A DNA stretch of 64,000 nt from Tardiphaga sp052076105 (lineage in GTDB: Bacteria > Pseudomonadota > Alphaproteobacteria > Rhizobiales > Xanthobacteraceae): positions 5,394,001 through 5,458,000 of the forward strand of contig NZ_CP197245.1 of NCBI RefSeq assembly GCF_052076105.1, given 5' to 3'. How positions within the stretch are numbered: position 1 is the stretch's first letter; every line of letters starts with the position of its first letter. The notes under the pieces are model-generated. The model saw only the letters and a list, made by a program, of their open reading frames with translations. It was not told the DNA's origin and ran no database searches. Both the position numbers and the translations under genes were made by a program. Below are positions 33,868 to 41,827 of the stretch, piece by piece.

Positions 33868-36588
33868 ATGGCAAATCAGCGCCGCGATCCCGATCAACGA
33901 CCTTCGCCTGAAGCCTTGCTGGAAACAGCAAGGCGCGAGGAAGGTGCGGCCGGACGGCTGAAGATTTTTGTCGGCGCCGCTCCCGGCGTCGGCAAGACCT
34001 ACGAGATGCTGCAAAGCGCCCATGCCAGACGCAAGGCGGGCGTCGATGTGGTGGTTGGCGTGGTCGAGACCCACGGGCGCGCCGAGACCGAGGCGTTGCT
34101 GATCGGCCTCGACGTGCTTCCCCGCAAGCGCATCGATCACAAGGGCCAGCAACTCGAGGAAATGGATCTCGATGCACTGATAGCGCGGCGGCCGCAGATC
34201 GCGTTGGTCGACGAACTCGCCCATACCAATGCGCCCGGCAGCCGGCATCCGAAACGTTATCTCGACGTCGCGGAATTGCTTGCCGCGGGGATCGACGTCT
34301 ATACCGCGGTCAATATCCAGCACATCGAAAGCCTAAATGATGTGGTCGCACAGATCACCCATGTGCGGGTGCGCGAGACGGTGCCGGATTCGGTGTTCGA
34401 TCGTGCCGACGCGATCGAGCTGATCGACCTCACGCCAGACGATCTGATTCAGCGCCTGAGGGAAGGCAAGGTCTACGTTCCGAAACAGGCCGAGCGTGCG
34501 CTGGAACATTACTTTTCGCCGGGCAATCTGACGGCACTGCGTGAGCTGGCGTTGCGACGGACGGCCGATCGGGTCGATGAGCAATTGCTCACGCATATGC
34601 AGGCCAATGCCATTGCTGGTCCGTGGGCTGCCGGTGAACGCATTCTGGTCTGTATCAGTGAGGATCCACGGTCGGCCGGGCTGGTGCGCTACACCAAACG
34701 TCTCGCCGATCGCCTGCATGCGCCATGGACGGCAGTCAGCATCGAAACGCGGCGCAGCCTTCAGTTAACCGAAGAACAGCGCGACAGGCTGGCTGATACG
34801 CTGCGGCTCGCCGAAGCGCTTGGTGCCGAAGCCCTGACGATTCCGGGCGCTGGACGGCGGATCGCCGACGATCTGCTCGGTTATGCCCATGCCAATAACG
34901 TCACCCAGATCGTGATTGGCAAGGCATCGCGGTCATGGTGGTTCGAACTGGTGCGCGGTTCGGTGGTCCACGATCTCGTCCGGCGCGCCGGCAATATCAG
35001 CGTGCATGTGATTGCCGGCGATGCGTTGCCGACGGAGCCGGCTGCGAAACGTGCGCAGACGACCGATCGCGTCGAGCCGTTCGACGCAAAGCCCTATATC
35101 GCAGCGGTTGCCGTCGTGGCGGTGGCCCTTGTGGCTGCAACACTGTTGCGTCCAATCTTCGGTATCGAGAATGTCGATTTGATGTTTCTCACTGCCGTGG
35201 TTGGTGTCGCCGTGCGCTTCGGCCTTTGGCCATCGCTGCTGGCGAGCGTCGTGGCATCGCTGAGCTATAATTTTTTCTTCCTGCCGCCGGTCTACACGCT
35301 CACCATCACCGATCCGACCAATGTTGCGGCCTTCTTCTTCTTCATGCTGATCGCAATTCTGGTGTCCAATGTTGCGGCGCGGGTCCGCACGCAGGCCGTC
35401 TCGGCCTTCGGCCGCGTGCGGACGACCGAGTCTCTCTATGCTTTCAGCAGAAAACTAGCGGGCACGGCGGCACTCGACGATGTGCTTTGGGCGAGCGCCT
35501 ATCAGATCGCATTGATGCTCAAGGTGCGGGTCGTTCTTCTGCTGCCGGAACAGGGTGTTATCACCGTCAAAGCGGGCTATCCCCCTGAGGACGAATTGGA
35601 CAAGGCCGATCTGGCCGCAGCCAACTGGGCCTGGAGCAATGATCGGCCGGCCGGTCGTGGCTCCGAGACATTGCCCGGCGCCAAGCGGCTGTTTCTGCCG
35701 ATGCGCACCGGCCGTGGACCGATCGGTGTGATTGGCATCGACGACGATCGCACGGGGCCATTGCTGACACCAGACCAGCGCCGGCTGCTGGATGCGCTTG
35801 TGGACCAGAGCGCACTCGCGATCGAGCGCGTGCAGCTCGTGGAAGACATGGATCGCGCCGAGCGCAACGTCGAATCCGACCGGCTGCGTCAGGCGCTGCT
35901 GACCTCGATCTCGCATGATCTGAAGACGCCGCTGGCCTCCGTGCTCGGCGCGGCTTCCACGCTGCGCGATCTGTCGCCGAAGCTCAGCGAGGCCGAGAAG
36001 GCCGATCTGCTCGGCACGGTGATTGACGAATCCGAACGGCTGAACCGCTTCATCGCCAATCTGCTGGATATGACCAAGCTGGAGTCCGGTGCCGTGGTGC
36101 CTAATGCAACGCTGCAGGATCTCACCGAGATCGTCGGCAGTGCGCTGCGCCGGGCCGGCAAGATCCTCAGCAGGCATAGCGTCGCGCTCGATCTGGCGTC
36201 AAACCTGCCGATGCTGGAGCTCGATGCGGTACTGTTCGAGCAGGTGCTGTTCAATCTGTTCGACAATGCCGCGAAATATGCACCGGATGACACCACCATC
36301 GCGATCAGGGCCATCCGTGACAAGGACTCGGTCTTGCTGCAGGTGATGGACGAGGGTGCGGGCATTCCACCCGCCGATCTCGAGCAGGTGTTCGATAAAT
36401 TCTATCGCGCCAACAAGGGCGATCACGTTCGGGCGGGTACCGGCCTCGGTCTTGCGATCTCTCGGGGTTTTGTTGAGGCAATGCATGGCACTATCTCGGC
36501 CACCAATCGCGCCGACCGATCAGGCGCCGTGCTGACTATCCGCCTTCCCATCCCGCCGGCCTCTGAAGCTCTGGACACCGCCGCATGA
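33868..36588 (+). CDS. kdpD: sensor histidine kinase KdpD
   Basis: A 906-residue membrane kinase sensing K+ limitation. In order: the cytoplasmic KdpD domain with a Walker-type site (GAAPGVGKTYEML) and DELAHTNAPG; a universal-stress-like domain (about 250-370); four closely spaced helices (about 405-510); a GAF-like region; and the kinase core with SISHDLKTPL (His683), N-box FDNAAKYA and G-boxes DEGAGIP and GTGLGLAI. Its stop overlaps kdpE as ATGA. Confidence 0.97.
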   Translation: MANQRRDPDQRPSPEALLETARREEGAAGRLKIFVGAAPGVGKTYEMLQSAHARRKAGVDVVVGVVETHGRAETEALLIGLDVLPRKRIDHKGQQLEEMDLDALIARRPQIALVDELAHTNAPGSRHPKRYLDVAELLAAGIDVYTAVNIQHIESLNDVVAQITHVRVRETVPDSVFDRADAIELIDLTPDDLIQRLREGKVYVPKQAERALEHYFSPGNLTALRELALRRTADRVDEQLLTHMQANAIAGPWAAGERILVCISEDPRSAGLVRYTKRLADRLHAPWTAVSIETRRSLQLTEEQRDRLADTLRLAEALGAEALTIPGAGRRIADDLLGYAHANNVTQIVIGKASRSWWFELVRGSVVHDLVRRAGNISVHVIAGDALPTEPAAKRAQTTDRVEPFDAKPYIAAVAVVAVALVAATLLRPIFGIENVDLMFLTAVVGVAVRFGLWPSLLASVVASLSYNFFFLPPVYTLTITDPTNVAAFFFFMLIAILVSNVAARVRTQAVSAFGRVRTTESLYAFSRKLAGTAALDDVLWASAYQIALMLKVRVVLLLPEQGVITVKAGYPPEDELDKADLAAANWAWSNDRPAGRGSETLPGAKRLFLPMRTGRGPIGVIGIDDDRTGPLLTPDQRRLLDALVDQSALAIERVQLVEDMDRAERNVESDRLRQALLTSISHDLKTPLASVLGAASTLRDLSPKLSEAEKADLLGTVIDESERLNRFIANLLDMTKLESGAVVPNATLQDLTEIVGSALRRAGKILSRHSVALDLASNLPMLELDAVLFEQVLFNLFDNAAKYAPDDTTIAIRAIRDKDSVLLQVMDEGAGIPPADLEQVFDKFYRANKGDHVRAGTGLGLAISRGFVEAMHGTISATNRADRSGAVLTIRLPIPPASEALDTAA

Positions 36589-37274
36589 ACACAGCTGCCA
36601 TCAAGGTCCTGATCATCGATGATGAGCCGCCGATCCGCAAATTGCTGCGCATGGGCCTCAGCACCCAGGGCTATGACGTCCTGGAGGCCAGCAACGGCAA
36701 GATCGCGCTGGAGAAACTGGCGGAGAAGCCAGCCGTCATCATCCTTGATCTCGGCCTGCCGGACATCCAGGGCCACGATCTGCTGCAGATGATTCGCGCG
36801 CGCGATGACAGCGTGCCGATCGTGGTGCTGTCCAGCCGCGGCGACGAAGCCGGCAAGGTGCAGGCGCTTGATCTTGGCGCCGACGACTATCTCACCAAGC
36901 CATTCGGTATGGATGAGTTGCTGGCGCGGATGCGGGCTGCGCTCAGGCATCAGCTACAGGTTCACGGCGAGCGGCCGGTATTCCGATCCGGCGAATTGTC
37001 GGTCGATCTGGTGCGCCGCATCGTCAAGGTCGGTGACCGCGATGTAAAGCTGTCCCCGAAGGAATATGAGTTGCTGCGGGTCCTGGTGCAGCATGCCGGC
37101 AAGGTGCTGACTCACCGGTTTCTGCTGAAGGAGTTGTGGGATGAACTCACCGACGCACAATATCTGCGCGTCTATGTCCGCCAGCTGCGTCAAAAGATCG
37201 AGCTTGATCCGGAGCGCCCGCAATTCGTCCTGACCGAAACGGGTATCGGCTATCGGCTGCGCGCCGGCGAATAG
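36585..37274 (+). CDS. kdpE: response regulator KdpE
   Basis: A 229-residue OmpR/PhoB-class regulator. The receiver domain holds IIDDEPPIRK, the phosphate acceptor in VIILDLGLPD (Asp55) and LTKPF. The C-terminal winged helix contains LSPKEYELLRVLVQHAGKVLTHRFLLKELW and YLRVYVRQLRQKIE. When phosphorylated by KdpD it activates kdpFABC; candidate half-site repeats are upstream at 28953 and 29011. Confidence 0.97.
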   Translation: MNTAAIKVLIIDDEPPIRKLLRMGLSTQGYDVLEASNGKIALEKLAEKPAVIILDLGLPDIQGHDLLQMIRARDDSVPIVVLSSRGDEAGKVQALDLGADDYLTKPFGMDELLARMRAALRHQLQVHGERPVFRSGELSVDLVRRIVKVGDRDVKLSPKEYELLRVLVQHAGKVLTHRFLLKELWDELTDAQYLRVYVRQLRQKIELDPERPQFVLTETGIGYRLRAGE

Positions 37275-37301
37275 CCAGCGACAAACCCGTCAAACAGCAG
37301 G

Positions 37302-37868
37302 TTATTTGGTCTGCCGGGCGACCGATGCCGGGGCGTTGTAGTCCAGTAGCCGGATCGCCTCGTCGGCGGCGTCCACCATCTCGGACATCAGCTTGCGCGT
37401 TCGCTCGAAGTCTGCAGCCGACATGCTGCGAAACAGCATATCGTTCACCGGACGCTGAACAGGTGCCAGTTCATTGAGCAGCGCGCGCGCTTTCGGCGTG
37501 ATGGTTAGAATGACGCGGCGGCGGTCTTCCGCATCGGTCTCTTTTTCAACAAGGCCGTTTGATACCAGCTTGTTGATCTCGATCGTAATGAACGCGCCGC
37601 TGAAGTGCAGGTGCTCGGCGACCTGATTGACGCCGATCTTCTCATCTGTGCCGCTCAAATGAGCAATTGCGATCAGCACAGTGTATTGCGTGCCGGACAG
37701 GCCGATCACTGCGCCGAGTTGCCCGCGCACGGCCTGAAGCCGCGCCGAAAACGCCAATGTGTCATGGACAAATTGACGGAAAGCCCGATCCGATCCGTCG
37801 ACCATCAATTGTGGCCGCGAAATCGTCGGTTCTACCTTCATTTTACGTGATTTGCTTTTAATCGCCAT
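37302..37868 (-). CDS. MarR family transcriptional regulator
   Basis: A 188-residue winged-helix regulator. The DNA-binding part is clear (LSGTQYTVLIAIAHL, NQVAEHLHFSGAFITIEINKLVSNGLVEKETDAEDRRRVILTITPKA), flanked by dimerisation helices. A basic 20-residue N-terminal tail precedes the domain. ATG 37868 has GGGGAC upstream. It is divergent from the flavin reductase - hpaB unit. A 7-5-7 inverted repeat in that promoter and a near-copy before ubiD make it the likely local regulator, probably answering to an aromatic acid or its CoA ester. Confidence 0.9.
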   Translation of the reverse strand: MAIKSKSRKMKVEPTISRPQLMVDGSDRAFRQFVHDTLAFSARLQAVRGQLGAVIGLSGTQYTVLIAIAHLSGTDEKIGVNQVAEHLHFSGAFITIEINKLVSNGLVEKETDAEDRRRVILTITPKARALLNELAPVQRPVNDMLFRSMSAADFERTRKLMSEMVDAADEAIRLLDYNAPASVARQTK

Positions 37869-37958
37869 CAGGTCCCCGCACACCTATGAGTCGTATAGCG
37901 GCGACGTTACGCACAAACAAGTTGGAACCAGCGCGTTTTGATAGCAGGCCAGCCATGC

Positions 37959-38006
37959 TTGACAGCGCGCGCTTTCGTTCGATAATATAGCTTTGTTATA
38001 AAGCTA
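37959..38006 (+). promoter_or_regulatory. promoter with MarR-type operator (site 1)
   Basis: TTGACA (37959-37964) and TAATAT (37983-37988) are 18 bp apart, a near-consensus sigma-70 promoter pointing to the flavin reductase gene. The perfect inverted repeat TAGCTTT-GTTAT-AAAGCTA (37988-38006) begins at the last base of the -10 and covers the expected start point. A bound dimer would block transcription. MarR proteins commonly bind such 16-20 bp palindromes beside their own gene. Confidence 0.65.
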
Positions 38007-38043
38007 ATGCGCGTCGTTCAGGTTTCGCGATCAGGAGATGACC

Positions 38044-38574
38044 ATGGGCGCCACTGCTGACTTGGATCCCCGTGCCTTCCGACAGGCGCTCGGACAGTTT
38101 GCCACCGGTGTCGCCGTGATCACGGCCGAAGCGGCGGATGGCCAGGCGATCGGCCTGACCATGAGTTCGTTCAACTCGGTCTCGGTGGATCCGCCGCTGA
38201 TCCTGTTCTCGATCGATCGCAAGGCCTTCAGCCTCAAGGCGATGACCGAAGCCAAGGGCTATGCCGTGAACATCCTCGGCCGCGACCAGGAGCATCTGTC
38301 GAACAAGTTCGCCAAGGCGCTCGGCGACAAGTGGGCGGCGGTCGAACATACGCTGGGCCATGAGGCGGCGCCCCTGATCGCCGGCGCGCTCGCGCACTTC
38401 GAATGCGCGCCATACGCGCAATATGACGGCGGGGACCATGTGATCTTCGTCGGCCGGGTGGTGAAGTTCACCGCCTATCCGGCTAACGAGCCGTTGGTCT
38501 TCTTTCGCGGGGCCTATCGCAGCCTCGCAAGTACCGAACGCAGCCCGGAATGGCCGCTGCCGATGCATTACTGA
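38044..38574 (+). CDS. flavin reductase (HpaC-like component)
   Basis: A 176-residue FMN-binding split-barrel flavin reductase. It has the family opening FRQALGQFATGVAVITA and GLTMSSFNSVSVDPPLILFSID, and the end shows HVIFVGRVVKF and PLVFFRGAYRSL. It would use NAD(P)H to make free reduced flavin for the HpaB-type monooxygenase encoded 50 bp downstream. ATG 38044 has AGGAG six bases upstream; ATG 38038 directly abuts that site and is unlikely. Confidence 0.92.
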   Translation: MGATADLDPRAFRQALGQFATGVAVITAEAADGQAIGLTMSSFNSVSVDPPLILFSIDRKAFSLKAMTEAKGYAVNILGRDQEHLSNKFAKALGDKWAAVEHTLGHEAAPLIAGALAHFECAPYAQYDGGDHVIFVGRVVKFTAYPANEPLVFFRGAYRSLASTERSPEWPLPMHY

Positions 38575-38624
38575 AATAACGCACCTGAAATGCCACCCAT
38601 GACTGAAAGTGACCGAGGCAACCC

Positions 38625-40124
38625 ATGATCAAGACCGGCGAACAGCACATCGCGAGCCTGCGCGACGGCCGTGAAATCTATCTCGATGGCGAGCTGGTGG
38701 ATGACGTGACCACCCATCCGGCATTCCGTGGTGCGGTGGCGTCGATCGGGCGGATGTTCGATTTCCAGAGCGCGCCGGAAAATCGCGAGCTGATGACTTT
38801 CGAGACCGAGACCGGCACCCGCGCCAACCGGATCTGGGAGTTGCCCGGCAGCTATGATGCGCTGGTCAATCGTCGCCGCGGTCTGGAGGCCTGGACCGAG
38901 TTGCATGCCGGCTTCATGGGCCGCGCGCCGGATCACGTCGCCTCCTGTATCGCCGGTATGTATATGGGTCTTGAAGTCTTCGAGACCTACAACAAGGACC
39001 GCGCCAAGGCGCTGGCGGATTACTATCGCTACGCCCGCGATAACGATCTCTACCTGACTTATGTGATCATCAACCCCCAGGCCGATCGTTCCAAGAGCGC
39101 CGCCGAGCAGGCCGATCCATTCCTGTCGGCGGGCGTGGTGTCGCGCGATGCCGAGGGTCTGACGATCCGCGGCGCCAAGATGCTGGCAACCGGCGGCATC
39201 ATGGCCAACGAGGTGTTCGTCACCTGTATCCAGCCGCTGCAGCCGGGCGACGAGAAATATGCGGTGTCTTTCGCGATTCCGATGAATACGAAGGGTCTGA
39301 AGGTCCTGTCGCGCAAGTCCTATGAAGCTGCGTCGCCATCGGTGTTCGACAATCCGCTGTCGAGCCGCTTCGATGAAAACGATGCCGTGCTGTATTTCGA
39401 CGACGTGAAGGTGCCTTGGGATCGCGTGTTCATCGTCGATGACATCGCGATGTGCCAGAAGCAGTTCCACGTCACCCCGGCGCATGTGTATCAGAACTAT
39501 CAGGCCATGATCCGGCTCTCGGTGAAGCTGCGCTTCCTGATCGGGATCGCGCATCGGACCGCGGAGACCAACGGCATCGCCGGTTTCCCACAGGTCAGGG
39601 AAATGCTCGGTCAGCTCGCAGCCGAAGTGTCGATGGTCGAAGCCTTCGTCGTCGCGATGGAGACCAAGGGCACGCAGCGCGGCACCTATTACGTGCCGGA
39701 CCGGGCGATGCTGTATTCGGCACAGGTCCTCACCCAGCAGCTCTATTCGAAGGTCATCAACACGCTGCGCGAACTCGCCGGCGGCGGCATGATCATGCTG
39801 CCGTCCTCGGTGAAGGACTTCGGCAATCCGGAACTGGCGCGCCTAATCGGCAAGACCCAGCAGTCCCCCGCCGCCAGCGCGACCGAGAAGGTCAAGTTCT
39901 ACAAGCTGGCCTGGGATGCGGTCGGCTCGGAATTCGCCTCGCGTCACTCGCAATACGAGATGTTCTTCGCGGGCGCGACCTTTGTCACCAAGGGCCACGC
40001 TTTCCGGACTTATGACTGGATGAAATCGGCGGCGTTGCTCGACAAGATGCTGGCGAGCTATGACCTTGCCGATGAAGTCACCACCTCCACGGCGTCGGCC
40101 ACATCGCCGCGCGCCGTTGCTTGA
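38625..40124 (+). CDS. HpaB-type FADH2-dependent monooxygenase, oxygenase component
   Basis: A 499-residue member of the 4-hydroxyphenylacetate 3-hydroxylase family (HpaB/PvcC). It includes RGLEAWTELHAGFMGRAPDHVASCIAGM near the flavin/substrate region, YVIINPQADRSKSA, and GAKMLATGGIMANEVFV. These enzymes hydroxylate phenolic rings with reduced FAD from a partner reductase. The true substrate is uncertain: relatives also act on chlorophenols, other phenolic acids or N-heterocycles. Context (cupin, UbiX, UbiD, tripartite transporter) points to an aromatic carboxylate. Confidence 0.9.
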   Translation: MIKTGEQHIASLRDGREIYLDGELVDDVTTHPAFRGAVASIGRMFDFQSAPENRELMTFETETGTRANRIWELPGSYDALVNRRRGLEAWTELHAGFMGRAPDHVASCIAGMYMGLEVFETYNKDRAKALADYYRYARDNDLYLTYVIINPQADRSKSAAEQADPFLSAGVVSRDAEGLTIRGAKMLATGGIMANEVFVTCIQPLQPGDEKYAVSFAIPMNTKGLKVLSRKSYEAASPSVFDNPLSSRFDENDAVLYFDDVKVPWDRVFIVDDIAMCQKQFHVTPAHVYQNYQAMIRLSVKLRFLIGIAHRTAETNGIAGFPQVREMLGQLAAEVSMVEAFVVAMETKGTQRGTYYVPDRAMLYSAQVLTQQLYSKVINTLRELAGGGMIMLPSSVKDFGNPELARLIGKTQQSPAASATEKVKFYKLAWDAVGSEFASRHSQYEMFFAGATFVTKGHAFRTYDWMKSAALLDKMLASYDLADEVTTSTASATSPRAVA

Positions 40125-40148
40125 TCCGTCCCTGCAGGAAACCTGACT

Positions 40149-40529
40149 ATGGCCATCAACAAACTTCACGATGAATTCCGCACCGTCGATATGTCCTCGG
40201 GATGGGAGACGCCCGCGGGCTATCCGGCCGGCATCCAGCAGAAGATCCTGTCGGGGGCGCTCGATGAGGTGAACAAGCGCGGCAGCCGCACCCGCCTGTT
40301 GCGTTTCGCGCCCGGCGTTTACACCACCGAGCCTTTCGTGCACGAATACTGGGAAGAAGTGTTCCTGTTCACCGGCGACTTGATTGTCGGTAACGACAAG
40401 CAGGGTAACGGCGGTGAGTCCTTCCAGCCCAACACCTATGCCTGCCGTCCGCCCGGTGCCTATCACGGCCCGTTCAAATCGGTCGGTGGCTGCGTCTTGA
40501 TGGAGATTCACTATTTCGACCCAGCCTGA
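40149..40529 (+). CDS. cupin-domain protein
   Basis: A 126-residue single-domain cupin. The first metal motif region is PFVHEYWEEVFLFTGDLIVG (H-x-EY/E pattern), and the second is RPPGAYHGPFKS. It could be a small metal-dependent dioxygenase or an isomerase/binding protein. It lies between hpaB and ubiX on one transcript, so a role in ring cleavage or handling of the hydroxylated product is plausible but unproven. Its 3' end overlaps the start region of ubiX. Confidence 0.8.
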   Translation: MAINKLHDEFRTVDMSSGWETPAGYPAGIQQKILSGALDEVNKRGSRTRLLRFAPGVYTTEPFVHEYWEEVFLFTGDLIVGNDKQGNGGESFQPNTYACRPPGAYHGPFKSVGGCVLMEIHYFDPA

Positions 40530-41124
40530 GATTGCACCGCGGCGCCTGATCGTCGGCATCACCGGAGCGTCGGGCACCATTTATGGTGTCCGGCTGCTGC
40601 GGCTGTTGAAGGCGACCGACGTCGAGACGCATCTCGTATTGAGCCGGTCGGCGAAGATCACGCTGACGCAGGAACTGGACCTTGCGGTGTCCGATGTGAC
40701 CGCTCTGGCCGATGTCGTGCATCAGGCCGACAATATCGGCGCGACCATCGCCAGCGGATCGTTCAGGACCATGGGCATGGTGATCGCGCCATGTTCCATG
40801 CGCAGCCTGGGGGAAATCGCGACCGGTATTACCTCGTCGCTGGTAACGCGGGCCGCCGACGTGGTCCTCAAGGAGCGCCGTCGGCTTGTTCTGATGGCGC
40901 GCGAGGCGCCGCTGCATCTCGGTCACCTCAGATCGATGGCAGCAGTGACCGAAATCGGTGCCATCGTCTATCCGCCGGTGCCGGCATTTTATGCCCGGCC
41001 CAGCAGTCTCGAAGAAATGGTCGACCAGACGCTCGGGCGGGTGCTGGATCTGTTCGACATCCAGACCGGCGTCGTCAGTCGCTGGGAAGGCCTTAATCCC
41101 GCCAGGACCCGAGACATCCAATGA
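40513..41124 (+). CDS. ubiX: UbiX-like flavin prenyltransferase (non-canonical start)
   Basis: The frame encodes RRLIVGITGASGTIYGVRLLRLL, then PCSMRSLGEIATGITSSLVTRAADVVLKERRRLVLMAREAPL, the full UbiX/Pad1 signature. The enzyme joins dimethylallyl phosphate to FMN to make the prenylated FMN used by UbiD. The frame is open only from 40501, after a TGA, and offers no ATG, GTG or TTG before the GITGASG motif. ATT 40513 has GGAG seven bases upstream and gives 203 residues, a normal length; ATT 40531 and CTG 40546 are other choices. A TTG at 40606 would remove the FMN-binding motif and must be wrong. Confidence 0.85.
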   Translation: MSTQPEIAPRRLIVGITGASGTIYGVRLLRLLKATDVETHLVLSRSAKITLTQELDLAVSDVTALADVVHQADNIGATIASGSFRTMGMVIAPCSMRSLGEIATGITSSLVTRAADVVLKERRRLVLMAREAPLHLGHLRSMAAVTEIGAIVYPPVPAFYARPSSLEEMVDQTLGRVLDLFDIQTGVVSRWEGLNPARTRDIQ

Positions 41125-41167
41125 GCGCGGCATTGTCGGCTTCACCCGATCTGGTGGCGTGACGACA

Positions 41168-41707
41168 ATGACCGATGACGGCCCGCTCACCGCACGTGAA
41201 AGTTGGGCCTTTGCCCTCAAGCTTTACGCGGAACCCGGCGTGTCGGATGCTTGCCTGAAGCTGCAGGCTGAGGCGGGCGTCGATGTGATGCTGCTGCTGG
41301 TTGCGACTTTTGCGGTGGCGCAGCGGCGTATTCCTCTTACTCCTTCCGACATCGAGAATATGGATCGTGCCTGCCGTCCCTGGCGCGAACAGATCGTGCA
41401 CCCCCTCCGCGCGATCCGAACCGCGTTGAAGTTGGGGCCGGCTCCCGCACCATCGGTCGCCAGCGAACAGTTGCGCGCGCAGATCAAGGCTGGAGAACTC
41501 GCCGCCGAGTCGTTGGAGAATGATCTGCTCGTCGCATGGTTGGGGCAGTATGCCTCGCAACAGCGCAGATCGACGCGTGGCGAGGTGAGTGACGTCCTGC
41601 ACCATGTCGTTCGTCATGCGCTGGGCAAGGAGCATCATCACCGGATCGACGGGCTGTCGCCCGCGATCGGGGCGATCCTCTCAGCCACTGATAAATTACT
41701 GCAATGA
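41168..41707 (+). CDS. TIGR02444 family protein
   Basis: A 179-residue, mostly helical protein of the uncharacterised TIGR02444 type: ARESWAFALKLYAEPGVSDACLKLQAEAGVDVMLLL at the start and RACRPWREQIVHPLRAIRTALK in the middle. No signal peptide or enzyme motif is visible. ATG 41168 lies 43 bp after ubiX. No strong ribosome site is seen. The family is widespread away from catabolic genes, so membership in this pathway may be accidental. Confidence 0.75.
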   Translation: MTDDGPLTARESWAFALKLYAEPGVSDACLKLQAEAGVDVMLLLVATFAVAQRRIPLTPSDIENMDRACRPWREQIVHPLRAIRTALKLGPAPAPSVASEQLRAQIKAGELAAESLENDLLVAWLGQYASQQRRSTRGEVSDVLHHVVRHALGKEHHHRIDGLSPAIGAILSATDKLLQ

Positions 41708-41754
41708 TGCAGTGCACGCATCGAAATTAGTCAGTCCGTGCCTAGGGAGCGTGC

Positions 41755-41782
41755 TTGACTAGCTTTAGTACTTAGCTATCTT
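41755..41782 (+). promoter_or_regulatory. promoter with MarR-type operator (site 2)
   Basis: TTGACT (41755-41760) and TATCTT (41777-41782), 16 bp apart, form a plausible promoter for ubiD. The inverted repeat TAGCTTT-AGTAC-TTAGCTA (41760-41778) fills the spacer. It matches the 19-bp site at 37988-38006 at 14 of 19 positions, including the whole left arm and the AGCTA end. A shared repressor for both transcription units is the simplest reading. Confidence 0.6.
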
Positions 41783-41827
41783 TCTTCGCAATTATGTGAT
41801 CAGGCGAAAAACGAGAAAAAGACCGAC

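Noticed and set aside
40606..41124. ubiX starting at TTG 40606
   Set aside because: This start removes the GITGASG FMN-binding motif, which lies in frame just upstream.
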